Counted from the first letter of the stretch, positions 38,372-46,764 are shown. The stretch: 64,000 nucleotides of DNA from Shimia marina (GCF_001458175.1 NZ_CYPW01000006.1:170285-234284), one strand, 5' to 3'. Program-made: numbers and translations. The notes: generated by a model not told the origin, from the sequence alone.

Positions 38372-38389
38372 TCCCAGTCAAAGATGGGA
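38372..38389 (-). promoter_or_regulatory. Hairpin covering the thiD Shine-Dalgarno
   Basis: On the minus strand, TCCCA (38389-38385) can pair with TGGGA (38376-38372), which overlaps the GGGAGG ribosome site of thiD. This is the expected expression platform of a riboswitch acting on translation initiation; no T-run terminator lies between riboswitch and gene. Confidence 0.6.
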
Positions 38390-38423
38390 TTCCGCGCGGC
38401 CTAAACGTCATCATTTTACGACA

Positions 38424-38512
38424 CCGTTCCCTCCGCCGGAATTGCCCGGATCAGGTTCGATGGGTTTACGCAACAGCGCCTCTCAGCCCCCTCAAGTGGG
38501 ACACCCCAACGG
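38424..38512 (-). ncRNA. TPP riboswitch (THI element)
   Basis: The minus strand carries the conserved pieces in order: CCGTT (P1), GGGGTGTCC, GGGGCTGAGAGG, AACCCATCGAACCTGATC, GGGCAATTCCGG, CGGAGGGAA, and AACGG closing P1. These are the thi-box landmarks CUGAGA, ACCUGAU and GxGxAGGGAA. It lies 61 bases upstream of thiD and should repress the operon when thiamine diphosphate is plentiful. Confidence 0.96.
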
Positions 38513-38521
38513 TTTGGCCAA

Positions 38522-38550
38522 GTGATAGACAAGCGCAACCGTAACGTCAA
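38522..38550 (-). promoter_or_regulatory. Sigma-70-like promoter of the thi operon
   Basis: TTGACG (38550-38545) and TATCAC (38527-38522) are exactly 17 bases apart on the minus strand, which would start transcription a few bases before the riboswitch P1. Confidence 0.6.
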
Positions 38551-38580
38551 TCACAGGGGACCGTGCGTTAGGATCAGAAC

Positions 38581-38608
38581 AAAAAACCCCCGCCATTTCT
38601 GGCGAGGG
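38581..38608 (-). terminator. Intrinsic terminator of the YHS-domain gene
   Basis: On the minus strand CCCTCGCCA and TGGCGGGGG form a nine-position stem with one mismatch and a GAAA loop, followed by six T. It lies 44 bases beyond the stop and just upstream of the thi promoter. Confidence 0.8.
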
Positions 38609-38651
38609 CAGTCGACCATTGGAGTGGTGGTCTTAAAATCAGCGATGCAGA

Positions 38652-39125
38652 TTACTGCTGCAGCTCTTCTGGGGATTTGGTTTCGATGTTCACCCAGTTG
38701 TCATCCGCACGGGCGATCAGACCTGGAACATCTTCTTCCCAGCGCTGCTGGATGTCTTTGGACAGGTTCAGGAAGAGTTCGCCATCAACGATTTTCCAGT
38801 ACTCAGGATCGCCGTCGAATTTGAAGCCCATGGCCGCACCGAAGGCGCAGTAACCGCCATACTGAGGCAGGTAAGCTTCTGGATCTGCGTCAAAAGCCGC
38901 TTTATGCTCTTCAGAAGCAAACCGGTAGGTCGCATCGTTGTATACGGAGCTGATCCGGTAGTCGCCTTTGGTTGGGGCACCTTCGGTGAAGTATGCTACT
39001 GGGTCATAGCCCTGCATCGCGAGACCTGTGGAGCTTGCGTTCAGCTCAACGCCAGCAGCGATGGAAGATGTGGCAACAGCAAGGGAAAGTGCGGCACCGG
39101 TGATCAAAGACTTGAAGACAGACAT
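38652..39125 (-). CDS. Exported YHS-domain protein
   Basis: 157 aa with a signal peptide (to about residue 24, AAG) and a YHS domain: GYDPVAYFTEGAPTKG, then FASEEHKAAFDADPEAYLPQYGGYCAFGAAMG. YHS domains bind metals such as copper in some proteins. Good ribosome site (GAAGGA) before ATG. It is divergent from the TetR regulator, with two operator-like repeats between, so it is the probable target of that regulator. The physiological role is not known. Confidence 0.85.
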   Translation of the reverse strand: MSVFKSLITGAALSLAVATSSIAAGVELNASSTGLAMQGYDPVAYFTEGAPTKGDYRISSVYNDATYRFASEEHKAAFDADPEAYLPQYGGYCAFGAAMGFKFDGDPEYWKIVDGELFLNLSKDIQQRWEEDVPGLIARADDNWVNIETKSPEELQQ

Positions 39126-39153
39126 GGGAGTTCCTTCTCGGTTTTAAATCTCG

Positions 39154-39175
39154 TTAGGAACCGCTTGGTCCCTAA
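39154..39175. promoter_or_regulatory. TetR operator candidate 1
   Basis: TTAGGAACC-GCTT-GGTCCCTAA, an inverted repeat with 8 of 9 positions matching, in the divergent region close to the YHS gene start. Confidence 0.6.
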
Positions 39176-39192
39176 TGAAAATACAATTAGTG

Positions 39193-39214
39193 TTAGGAAC
39201 CGAATGGTACAAAT
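39193..39214. promoter_or_regulatory. TetR operator candidate 2
   Basis: TTAGGAACC-GAAT-GGTACAAAT shares its left arm and spacer length with candidate 1 and is centred 39 bp away, nearer the tetR-type gene. Confidence 0.55.
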
Positions 39215-39257
39215 CAAATGGATGTGAACTTCATGACAAAGGAAAGCGAGCGGTCTC

Positions 39258-39824
39258 ATGGCCCGACCCAGAGAGTTTGACATTGACCAAGCCATTGACG
39301 GTGCCATGGAGATTTTCTGGCGTCAGGGCTTCAAGGCCACCAATATGCCTTATCTGCTGATGGCGATGGGGCTGACGCGCGGCAGCTTCTACAAAGCTTT
39401 TGAGGACAAGGAGTCTGTCTACTTCAAAACACTGGAGCATTATGACGAGAAAGTGGTCACCACCACGGTGGCCATGCTGGAGGGCTGTACTGCGGCCAAG
39501 GCCAGTGACTGTCTGATGCCCTTGTTCTCGCAAAGTCCGAAATCCGGTTATGGCTGCTTCATCTGCAACGCCATGGTCGAAGTGGCCCCCGAGAATCCCA
39601 AAGTGGCCGAAAAGACCCAGGACATGGCACAGCGCCTGAAAACGGCCATCAAAACCGTTCTGGACAAACGCAATGTGGGAAGCTCCTCAGCACAACGTGC
39701 CGATTTGGCCGATGTGATCCTGCACCTCTATTTTGGGTTTCAGGCGATGGGCAAATCCGGCTGGCCACATGAAGACTGGTCCGAGCGGCTCAAACGCCTT
39801 CTGGAAGAAACCGCGCCTGCCTGA
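39258..39824 (+). CDS. TetR/AcrR-family regulator
   Basis: Dimeric repressor of 188 aa. The N-terminal helix-turn-helix (residues about 8-50) reads AMEIFWRQGFKATNMPYLLMAMGLTRGSFYKAF in parts typical of the family. The C-terminal ligand domain has two cysteines in YGCFICN near residue 97, a possible thiol- or electrophile-sensing site as in NemR-like members, which is an inference. It is divergent from the YHS-domain gene and very likely controls it and itself through the two repeats between them. Confidence 0.88.
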   Translation: MARPREFDIDQAIDGAMEIFWRQGFKATNMPYLLMAMGLTRGSFYKAFEDKESVYFKTLEHYDEKVVTTTVAMLEGCTAAKASDCLMPLFSQSPKSGYGCFICNAMVEVAPENPKVAEKTQDMAQRLKTAIKTVLDKRNVGSSSAQRADLADVILHLYFGFQAMGKSGWPHEDWSERLKRLLEETAPA

Positions 39825-39845
39825 TTCAGCACTGAGGTGCGTTCA

Positions 39846-39868
39846 ACAGGTGAGATCGCCTGTGTTTT
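39846..39868 (+). terminator. Probable terminator of the TetR gene
   Basis: ACAGGTG/CGCCTGT stem with an AGAT loop and one G-T pair, followed by GTTTTG, 22 bases after the stop. Confidence 0.5.
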
Positions 39869-39931
39869 GAAGCGGCCCGGCGCGCGGGTTGGGAACCATC
39901 GCGCTCTCCCCTCGCAAACGCGTGTCAGATC

Positions 39932-40648
39932 TTATGCGCTTTCAAGGGAAACCTGAGAGCGCCATGTCTGCAACTGCTCCAGAACCATCAGGCCATAGTC
40001 CCCATTGGCATGATGACCATCCTTCGGATTGGGATGTCGCAGCGCGTCGTGCATAAAGCCCTCGTCATCCAGAGCCGCTGCCGGAATATCCAGAACGGGC
40101 ACATCCCGACGGGATAATTCCGTTTTCATGATCTCTCGATACCGATTGAAGATGCCAAAGACATATGGATGTGGTCGGCGTGCAAAGAGGCCGTTGTCTC
40201 GAAACAGGCCCGGACCAGAGATCACAACGGTTCTAATGTTTTGCCGTTGAAACAACCCAATCAGTTTTAGCACATACTGCTGTTCTGTCAGAACCATCTG
40301 CTGAAACACCTGGTGCGAAATCAGTTGATCTGTCTCAAATTCCGGATTCAACGTCAGCTTCTGACGGTTCATTTTATGCACCACGCGCATTGGCCAAAGG
40401 GGCATAGACAGGGCCATCACATCCACTTGGGGCATAGCCGGTGGCAACTGTTCAAGGTTCTTTCGAAACTCCGGCGGCAAGATCTCCGCATGGGTCCCTG
40501 CATCCCGGAAAAAAGCGGTCGGTAGAAGGTTTCCGATACCCAATGGACGCACAACAATTCCGCTGGGTTCTTTTTTTGCATCTCTCAGCATCTGCAGCCC
40601 ACGCCCAATCGGGCCAGAGTGAGAGTCTCCTGTGACCATGATCTTCAT
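39932..40648 (-). CDS. SGNH/GDSL-like hydrolase family protein
   Basis: 238 aa, start at 40648 where ATG overlaps the stop of the GSCFA gene (ATGA). The N-terminus has the nucleophile motif VTGDSHSGPIG, and the C-terminus has KDGHHANGDYG, matching the DxxH block of SGNH esterases; a GPGLFRDNG loop lies between. No signal peptide. Coupling to a GSCFA protein suggests a shared role on an acylated or glycosylated substrate, but this is not established. Confidence 0.72.
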   Translation of the reverse strand: MKIMVTGDSHSGPIGRGLQMLRDAKKEPSGIVVRPLGIGNLLPTAFFRDAGTHAEILPPEFRKNLEQLPPAMPQVDVMALSMPLWPMRVVHKMNRQKLTLNPEFETDQLISHQVFQQMVLTEQQYVLKLIGLFQRQNIRTVVISGPGLFRDNGLFARRPHPYVFGIFNRYREIMKTELSRRDVPVLDIPAAALDDEGFMHDALRHPNPKDGHHANGDYGLMVLEQLQTWRSQVSLESA

Positions 40649-41706
40649 CGGGCGTCCCCCGAAAATACGTCTAATAATTCTTCGTCGCATCTGATCTGTT
40701 CTTCAATTTCTTCCGGTGAAAACTGTGGTGTCGCCTTGACCACCGGGACAGACACGGCGGGTGGCGCGTGTTCTGCAAAGAAGGTTTTCATGACATGTGA
40801 CACACCATGCGGGGAGACTTCTCTGGCGTCTGGCTCAAAGAAGAACCCCTTCATGAACGGCGACGTGACGATTTCATATGACGGAAAGTAATCCACAAAA
40901 TCATGGGCTGAAAACAACTGCCCCGCCGCCGCTCGCAACACGCTTTTGGAATACGTGGTTGCCACGGCAACCTGCATGTCGCTTGCCGTCGCCATCAGAG
41001 GCACCGGGCTGACCGTAAGTAGAAAGCGCAGATTGGGGTTTACGCCCCGCACAAGCGTAAAAAACGCCTCCATATCCGCAACCACATCCGCAACCGATAG
41101 ATTGTGGAACTGATAGCGGTTTTCATCAAACGTGCCGCCAGATGTTCCTGGGCACAGGGGAAATGCCGCCCCGTCGGCTTTGTCCAGCCAAGCTTCGGTC
41201 AACCCAAGCGTAAATACAAAGACATTCGCCTCTTCAAACAGGGTAGCCACACGCTGCAAATGGTTGGTTTGCAAGGCCAGTGTTTCAGCAACAGTGCCAA
41301 AAGGCTCCGGCTCTATTGTAGGGCGAAACGGGTCAACGACCCCTGCCCCCTTTTCCCAATGTGTTTCCTTTGGGGAGAAAATGCCCAAGGCCCTCTGGGC
41401 CAATTGAAGCAGTTGGCGTGAGGTATACACATTGCCATAGCGGGCAGAATACATTTCATACCCATAGGAAAGTCGCAGCGCCTTCGGCAACAACTCTGGC
41501 GCGGGCTCAGCATCGAGATACCCGAAGCCTTTTTCGCGCATATTTCGCCCGATATGCTGGGCAAAACAGCTCCCCGCAGTGGCCACTTTGGCACCATCCA
41601 GTGAAAACCGTTTTACATACCAATCGGGCACATCCAGCGCATGCCGGTTTGAAACTGTTTTTTTCCAATAAGCTTTTTGAGGCTGACGCCGATAAGGGTG
41701 GGACAT
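40645..41706 (-). CDS. GSCFA-domain protein
   Basis: 353 aa, with the signature TAGSCFAQHIGRN near residue 43 that names the family, plus FTLGLTEAW and LTVSPVPLMAT. GSCFA proteins are SGNH-like and often sit in polysaccharide loci. The downstream SGNH gene overlaps by four bases. The family's reaction is not defined. It lies just outside the left boundary of the integrated element. Confidence 0.85.
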   Translation of the reverse strand: MSHPYRRQPQKAYWKKTVSNRHALDVPDWYVKRFSLDGAKVATAGSCFAQHIGRNMREKGFGYLDAEPAPELLPKALRLSYGYEMYSARYGNVYTSRQLLQLAQRALGIFSPKETHWEKGAGVVDPFRPTIEPEPFGTVAETLALQTNHLQRVATLFEEANVFVFTLGLTEAWLDKADGAAFPLCPGTSGGTFDENRYQFHNLSVADVVADMEAFFTLVRGVNPNLRFLLTVSPVPLMATASDMQVAVATTYSKSVLRAAAGQLFSAHDFVDYFPSYEIVTSPFMKGFFFEPDAREVSPHGVSHVMKTFFAEHAPPAVSVPVVKATPQFSPEEIEEQIRCDEELLDVFSGDAR

Positions 41707-41929
41707 AAATACTGTTCAATATGAGAGTCTAAAAACACACCACCGCCTTAACATGAAAAAAGACACCCCTTCCAAGAATCAGCCAGAATCATGAAAAAAT
41801 ACCAGCCACCCAAATCAAAAATATCAACAAAAGTCCTTTCGCGCAAAAAATAGACAAAACACAAAGTAGTGCTCCAAAAAGCGCAAACGGCTGTCTCGCA
41901 TGTCGAAAATACAATCGCTTTAAAGTCTG

Positions 41930-41977
41930 TTGGCGACCCCGGCAGGATTCGAACCTGCAACCTGCCCCTTAGGAGGG
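41930..41977. repeat. Left attachment repeat (copy of tRNA-Arg 3' end)
   Basis: 48 bases identical to 60634-60681, running from the encoded CCA end into the anticodon arm. Bases beyond 41977 diverge from tRNA, so this is only the displaced fragment. Confidence 0.95.
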
Positions 41978-41991
41978 ATGCGTTCATAGCG

Positions 41992-43086
41992 CTAATCCTT
42001 TTGTGATTCCGTACTGTTGGGTGCTTGTACAGTGTCATCCTGTACGTGGTTTGTACGAAAACGGGCCCTAATGTCGGCCTCATCGGTCTCTGCGTGGGCA
42101 TAAATCCGCATGGGCAAATTGGGGTCTGACCAACGTCCAGCCTTAGCTGCTGTGACGGGATCGACGCCCTGACGGACAACAAGCTCCGTGAAGAACCCGT
42201 GCCGCCCTGCCGGGTGGGCTGAAAGGTACGAGATGCCCGCGCGTTTGCAGATCGTCTTCCAGCGCGTGTTGTAACCGGTGGAGCTCCCATAGCCGAAGAT
42301 GCGCGCCTTCAAGAGCTTGCCGGTCTTGCGGTTCTTGGGACGTTTGGGAGGCAGTGCGAGTAGCTCGTCCATCATCTGAGGCGAAACGGTGATCCAGCTT
42401 TCCGGATGCCCCTTCTGAGCTTTCACGCGGACTTTGTTTTCGTGCGGCCTTAGGTCATCGGGCTCCAAGGACACGGCTTGATCAATCCTTGCAGCCGTCT
42501 CAAACATAAAACGCACCAGTGCGGCATTGTATGGGTCGGCGGCACGACAAAATTCCTCGATCCATTCCTTATCAGCTGGTGTGCGCTCGACGCGGCTGAG
42601 CTTCCCTCGCCGTTTGTCCTGAGCGATCCGCTCGAACTTGTCGTAGGGTTTCACGCGGATCAGCGGCGTGCCTTCCAGCTCATGCGCGTTGTTGATCACC
42701 GCACTCGCGGGCGTCACGATCTCGCGCCACCAGGTATCCGTCGACGCTTTGGGTTTCAGCTTCGGCCCAAGGCTTTTCAGTAACGCGCCAGATATCGCAC
42801 CTAACGACAGGTCGCCGATCACTTCGACAATCGGGATCAACTGCTTCGCCGCCTTCGGGGACGCGTTGTAGAGCATGATTGCATCAGAGAACGTCTTGCT
42901 CGGTTCGTCGCCCACGACATAGCGACGGATCTGACGTTCGGTCTCATGGTTTATCCAGTCCCGTGCGCCCTCTTCTGTAGATGCCTTAGTGCTTCGCCGG
43001 TATGGGCCGGCGATTGGCCTGCCGTTGTATTCGATCCACCCCTTGGCCCAGTAGACACGGCCCCGCTTGTAAATTTGGAGCGGCAT
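41992..43086 (-). CDS. Tyrosine-family site-specific integrase
   Basis: Recombinase of 364 aa that would integrate and excise the element at tRNA-Arg. The first arginine is in FETAARIDQAVSLEPDDL, the histidine-arginine box is SAHPAGRHGF, and the tyrosine is in RIYAHAE near the C-terminus. An N-terminal arm/core-binding part precedes them. ATG at 43086 has GGAGG six bases upstream. It ends 14 bases inside the left att repeat, and its last codons contain TTGTAC repeats that look like arm-type binding sites. Confidence 0.93.
   Translation of the reverse strand: MPLQIYKRGRVYWAKGWIEYNGRPIAGPYRRSTKASTEEGARDWINHETERQIRRYVVGDEPSKTFSDAIMLYNASPKAAKQLIPIVEVIGDLSLGAISGALLKSLGPKLKPKASTDTWWREIVTPASAVINNAHELEGTPLIRVKPYDKFERIAQDKRRGKLSRVERTPADKEWIEEFCRAADPYNAALVRFMFETAARIDQAVSLEPDDLRPHENKVRVKAQKGHPESWITVSPQMMDELLALPPKRPKNRKTGKLLKARIFGYGSSTGYNTRWKTICKRAGISYLSAHPAGRHGFFTELVVRQGVDPVTAAKAGRWSDPNLPMRIYAHAETDEADIRARFRTNHVQDDTVQAPNSTESQKD
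42025..42056. repeat. Putative integrase arm-type sites, left end
   Basis: TTGTAC at 42025 and 42051 and CTGTAC at 42040, same orientation; the last two are 11 bp apart, as are two TTGTAC copies at the right end (60515, 60526). All lie within 80 bp of the left att core. Confidence 0.55.
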
Positions 43087-43298
43087 GACTGGCCTCCTTC
43101 AAAAATCGTATCAATCTGCGCGGGCGTGTTCAGCATGGTCCGCCCAAGGCGATAAAAAGCACCCGTCTCATTCGCGCGCTCGCGCAATGTGCGTTCTGAA
43201 ATATCGATTCCCATCCCGGCCATAACTTCGACCCACTGCGCGGGTGTTTTCCCGAGCCCCAGGATCTGCGAGCTGTCTGAATAGTTGGTCTCTGCCAT
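42951..43298 (-). CDS. Small excisionase-like protein overlapping the integrase
   Basis: 115 aa with an N-terminal half that reads like a small DNA-binding or Xis-type protein: ISERTLRERANETGAFYRLGRTMLNTPAQIDTIF. ATG at 43298 has AAGGA eight bases upstream. Its 3' end runs 136 bases into the integrase gene in another frame. The last 40 residues are low-complexity and may have arisen by read-through. Position upstream of int and divergent from the XRE gene fits a recombination directionality factor; the function is inferred. Confidence 0.55.
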   Translation of the reverse strand: MAETNYSDSSQILGLGKTPAQWVEVMAGMGIDISERTLRERANETGAFYRLGRTMLNTPAQIDTIFEGGQSCRSKFTSGAVSTGPRGGSNTTAGQSPAHTGEALRHLQKRAHGTG

Positions 43299-43403
43299 TT
43301 CAGTCGTCCTTGTCCGCTAAAGTTGAATTGGCGACACGCATGAAATCGCTTGTTCTGCACCTTCTGACGTGGTCAGATGGTTCAAATCGTAAATATGTGT
43401 CAT

Positions 43404-43424
43404 TTTGTGCTATGCTTATACAAA
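43404..43424. promoter_or_regulatory. Possible operator between int and XRE genes
   Basis: TTTGT-N11-ACAAA inverted repeat overlapping a plausible promoter of the XRE gene (TATACA within it), about 30 bases before its start. The divergent 155-bp region would allow one repressor to control both directions. Confidence 0.35.
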
Positions 43425-43453
43425 ATTGCGCACTCGTCAATTGGGAAACTTGC

Positions 43454-43876
43454 ATGGTGCGAGATGATGCTGAATTGTTTGCAGAGATTGGCGCTCGCCT
43501 CGCGATCTGTCGCAATGAGATAGGCGTCTCGCAGGCTGCTATGGCTGAAGCCATTGGCGTATCACATCGTGCCTATCACAGCTATGAAAAGGGCAAACGC
43601 GGCGTCCCGGTCGAGGCCCTCGTCAAGATGCAAAGCCGCTACGATATTGACGTCGCCTGGCTACTGCTCGGCACCAAATCCATTCGGGCTGGGCATGATT
43701 TCGAGGCCCTCAAACACATCGAAAGCTCGCTGGATAAGCACCTCACCGACGAGGGCATAAAAATCAAAAGCGAAAAGCGCGGGGCCATCGTGGCCCGTTG
43801 GTATCAATCACATGTCGAAGGCCGTGAAGTGACGGATGACGACGTGCACACATGGATCGAGTTGGTAAGGGAGTAA
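43454..43876 (+). CDS. XRE-family helix-turn-helix regulator
   Basis: 140 aa with an N-terminal HTH_3 domain: AEIGARLAICRNEIGVSQAAMAEAIGV then HRAYHSYEKGKRGVPVEALVKM, followed by an alpha-helical C-terminus. The ATG at 43454 begins just before this domain; the long upstream reading has no support. It probably represses the divergent xis/int genes and itself, keeping the element integrated. Confidence 0.88.
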   Translation: MVRDDAELFAEIGARLAICRNEIGVSQAAMAEAIGVSHRAYHSYEKGKRGVPVEALVKMQSRYDIDVAWLLLGTKSIRAGHDFEALKHIESSLDKHLTDEGIKIKSEKRGAIVARWYQSHVEGREVTDDDVHTWIELVRE

Positions 43877-43880
43877 TTTG

Positions 43881-44177
43881 ATGAACAAGGCAAGCAAACG
43901 CTGGAACATGTTGCGACATTCAGTCTTGGAGCGCACCCGTCGTGAGGTGATTGAACACTTTGGGCCGCTTTACCTGATCTTCCTGGGAACCAGTGCCTTC
44001 TACCTGATTGGCTTGGGCCAACTATCATTGGCACAACAGACCGCCGAATACTCGGTTTTGGCTGCCATCATGATTTTTGCAATTGCTGCGGCTGGCTTGG
44101 CACTTCCATTTTTGACAGGTGCGGTGCTGACCCTACGCGCGGCCGATCGAAAACTGGAACGTCTCCAACGCGGGTGA
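43881..44177 (+). CDS. Small two-helix membrane protein, unknown
   Basis: 98 aa; the ATG has AAGGGAG six bases upstream and follows the XRE stop by four bases. Two hydrophobic segments lie at about residues 28-47 (FGPLYLIFLGTSAFYLIGLG) and 58-85, with basic ends. No family is recognised. Its location suggests co-transcription with the regulator. Confidence 0.7.
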   Translation: MNKASKRWNMLRHSVLERTRREVIEHFGPLYLIFLGTSAFYLIGLGQLSLAQQTAEYSVLAAIMIFAIAAAGLALPFLTGAVLTLRAADRKLERLQRG

Positions 44178-44181
44178 ACCG

Positions 44182-44463
44182 ATGGCTTTCGGCATCTTCA
44201 TCCGCCGCAGCGACTCGATCTACGACAACATTCCCTCGGAGCGGTATCAGTTTCCCAAGCAATACCTCTCTCGCGCCCAACAGAGCGAAGGGGATTGGAT
44301 CATCTACCTGGAGCCAAGCAAGGTCAAAGAGACCAAAGGCTATTTTGCTGTCGCTAAGGTCCAGGAGATCATTCCGGATCCTAGGAAACCGGACATGTTC
44401 TTGGCCGTGATTGAGCCGGGAACGTATCTTGATTTCGGCGACCCAGTTTCATTCCGGGACTAG
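44182..44463 (+). CDS. Truncated HNH-endonuclease-type protein (N-terminal domain only)
   Basis: 93 aa that I recognise as the N-terminal, PUA/EVE-like part of a family of HNH nucleases (start MAFGIFIRRSDSIYD, then DWIIYLEPSKV and GYFAVAKVQEIIPDP). Full-length relatives continue after the YLDFGDPVSF position with a large HNH domain; here a TAG follows three residues later and no HNH remains downstream. So it is either a remnant or a stand-alone domain. It starts four bases after the small membrane protein. Confidence 0.55.
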   Translation: MAFGIFIRRSDSIYDNIPSERYQFPKQYLSRAQQSEGDWIIYLEPSKVKETKGYFAVAKVQEIIPDPRKPDMFLAVIEPGTYLDFGDPVSFRD

Positions 44464-44725
44464 GGCCTGTTGGGCTGAGCGAAAGAACACCCACCGTTCA
44501 GAATGATGCAGCTCTGTTCATTCGCCGTATTTTTACGCGCTCATTGGGATCACTCCAAAAAACCCAAGGCTCCCTCTGTTTTTTTTGCAAGCAATGAATT
44601 GCTAACGTGACGCCCGATTTATTCGCCCCCCATCATCCGTTCTTTGTTGATCAATTTGCATTACGGATGTTTCCGTTGGTCCGAAGTTCATCTTGCCAAG
44701 CCAGGTTTTTCTCCTTGCCCCTCGG
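44464..44725. other. Non-coding junction, no gene recognised
   Basis: 262 bases between the truncated nuclease and the convergent LysR gene. A T8 run near 44580 follows no clear stem. The stretch probably marks the loss of the nuclease C-terminus. Confidence 0.4.
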
Positions 44726-45628
44726 TCAATCTCCCAAAGTACGGAGTTGCAGATATTGGGTGAGATGTTGCCATATCCGCTCAGCGTGCTCGGGCTGGGT
44801 CTCACTGAGTCTCACAAGACGAATGATCAATGGTTGCGAAGGCAAGACATCGTCGATCCGCACCAACCGCCCTTGCGACAAGTGATCACCAATCAGGGAT
44901 TGCGGCAGCCAGGCAACGCCAATATCCTTTAGCACCAGTTGCAGCATCGCCAGTGTCAGGGCGGTTTCGGCGACTGTCGACACGGTGGTGTCCTTAGGCA
45001 GGCGTGGATTGATCATCCGGGCAAAGACCTGCCCTAGAAAGACCTCAGACGGGTAGCTGATTGTTGGAAGAACCGCTGCGTCGACCTTGTTGCGGACGTT
45101 CGGCGTTGCGACCGGGATCAACGTGTCTGTCCCAAGGATCACCGCCTCAAAGGCGTTACCGGATTCGGGTGTTTCATCTCCGGGAAGCGCATACATGATG
45201 GCAAAATCAACCTCCCTTGAGATCAGATGCATCAGACATTCATCTTGGTTACCCGACCGTACCCGTGTCGAAACTTGACCCTCTGCGCTCAACGCCAGAA
45301 CCACTTGCGGCGACACTGTGGTCGTCAGCGCGTGCTGACACACAAAACCCAGTGATTTCGCGGCCTGATCACTGGCGGTCTTCATGCTATGGCGCAACTT
45401 GTGAAGCCGCGCACTGAGATCGCGCAATTCGGGTTCAAGCGTCCGCACACCGGGCATCAGGGTGACCGGTTTTCGGCGGCGATCAAACAGTGTCGCACCA
45501 ATGCTGTCTTCTATGATCCGCACACGGCGGGTAAAGGCCGACTGCGTCAGCAGTCTCTTTTCTGCCGCGCGCGCCAATGAGCCGCCGTCAAGCACTGCCA
45601 AAATATCATCTATCCATTCAAGCCGCAT
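44726..45628 (-). CDS. LysR-family regulator of the sulfo-lyase operon
   Basis: 300 aa; the N-terminal winged helix contains [25 protein letters not shown], followed by a periplasmic-binding-like effector domain. It is divergent from the CuyA-like gene, whose start is 122 bases away, the normal arrangement for a LysR activator and its target. The AT-rich interval should hold its binding sites. Confidence 0.9.
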   Translation of the reverse strand: MRLEWIDDILAVLDGGSLARAAEKRLLTQSAFTRRVRIIEDSIGATLFDRRRKPVTLMPGVRTLEPELRDLSARLHKLRHSMKTASDQAAKSLGFVCQHALTTTVSPQVVLALSAEGQVSTRVRSGNQDECLMHLISREVDFAIMYALPGDETPESGNAFEAVILGTDTLIPVATPNVRNKVDAAVLPTISYPSEVFLGQVFARMINPRLPKDTTVSTVAETALTLAMLQLVLKDIGVAWLPQSLIGDHLSQGRLVRIDDVLPSQPLIIRLVRLSETQPEHAERIWQHLTQYLQLRTLGD

Positions 45629-45750
45629 GGAATGCAGATAGAACGATCTGCATTAACTTACAATATTTGCAATTTATGAACCGAATTTCGCATTTGGAAC
45701 CATCTCATCATGAAGGTAAATTGAGCATAGGCAATATTAGGAGTCCCCAC

Positions 45751-46764
45751 ATGCATCTCGCCCGCTTTCCCCGCCTGCACCTTGCCCACCTGCCCACACC
45801 GCTTGAGCCAATGAAGCGGCTGTCCAAGGAGCTGGGTTGCGAAATCTGGATCAAGCGCGACGATTGCACCGGCATGTCCACCGGTGGCAACAAAACCCGC
45901 AAGCTGGAATTCCTGATGGCCGAGGCCGAGGCGCAAGGCGCCGATATGGTGATGACCCAGGGCGCCACCCAGACCAACCATGGCCGCCAGACGGCAGCTT
46001 TCGCGGCCAAGCTGGGATTTGATTGCCATATCCTGCTGGAAGACCGGACCGGGTATCAGGACGGAAACTACAACACCAATGGCAACGTCCTGCTGGATCA
46101 TCTGCATGGTGCCACGACCGAGAAGTTTCCCGGTGGTCACAACATGGTCGAAGAAATGGAAAAGGCCGCCGAGAAGAAGCGCGCCGAGGGGCGCAACGTC
46201 TATGTCATCCCCGGCGGCGGCTCGAACCCGACCGGGGCGCTCGGCTATGTTAATGCAGCGTTCGAGCTTCTATCCCAGGCCAATGACCGGGGTCTTCGGA
46301 TTGACCGACTTGTGCATGCAACCGGGTCGTCGGGGACGCAGGCTGGTTTGGTCACGGGCATGTGCGCGATGAATTCGCTGGTCCCGGTTCTGGGCATCGG
46401 CACGCGGGCTCCGCAACCCAAGCAGGAACAGATGGTCTATGATCTGGCCTGCAAAACCGCCGAAAAGCTGGGCTGCGCCGGTGTGGTCAAGCGCGAGGAC
46501 GTGATGGCCAACACCGATTACGTTGGTGAAGGTTATGGCCTGCCAACCGAAAGCGGAATCGAGGCGATCCGGATGTTTGCCGAGCTGGAAGGCATCCTTC
46601 TGGATCCGTGCTATTCGGCCAAGGGCGCGGCGGGCCTGATCGACCTCGCGCGCAAGGGCGAGTTCAAGGACCAGCGCGTGGTGTTCCTGCACACCGGTGG
46701 CGCGGCGGCCCTGAGCGGTTACGATTTTGCCTTTGACAATGCGAACCGCTGGGTGAACCTCTAA
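45751..46764 (+). CDS. cuyA: PLP-dependent lyase, L-cysteate sulfo-lyase / D-cysteine desulfhydrase type
   Basis: 337 aa, fold type II PLP enzyme. The PLP lysine is in [26 protein letters not shown] and [12 protein letters not shown] complete the active site; the length and start ([20 protein letters not shown]) are very close to CuyA of Ruegeria pomeroyi as I recall it. CuyA splits L-cysteate to pyruvate, ammonia and sulfite; relatives desulfhydrate D-cysteine. ATG at 45751 has AGGAG eight bases upstream. It is followed by a racemase and a RidA protein, which would interconvert stereoisomers and clear the 2-aminoacrylate intermediate. The exact substrate is inferred. Confidence 0.7.
   Translation: MHLARFPRLHLAHLPTPLEPMKRLSKELGCEIWIKRDDCTGMSTGGNKTRKLEFLMAEAEAQGADMVMTQGATQTNHGRQTAAFAAKLGFDCHILLEDRTGYQDGNYNTNGNVLLDHLHGATTEKFPGGHNMVEEMEKAAEKKRAEGRNVYVIPGGGSNPTGALGYVNAAFELLSQANDRGLRIDRLVHATGSSGTQAGLVTGMCAMNSLVPVLGIGTRAPQPKQEQMVYDLACKTAEKLGCAGVVKREDVMANTDYVGEGYGLPTESGIEAIRMFAELEGILLDPCYSAKGAAGLIDLARKGEFKDQRVVFLHTGGAAALSGYDFAFDNANRWVNL

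Noticed and set aside
41930-41977. Possible second tRNA gene
   Set aside because: Only the 3' 48 bases match tRNA-Arg; the acceptor 5' strand and D-arm are missing, so it is an attachment-site copy.
43454-44463. XRE regulator, small membrane protein and nuclease fragment as a toxin-antitoxin or defence system
   Set aside because: The membrane protein matches no toxin I know, the nuclease lacks its catalytic part, and the regulator is better explained as control of the divergent int/xis genes.
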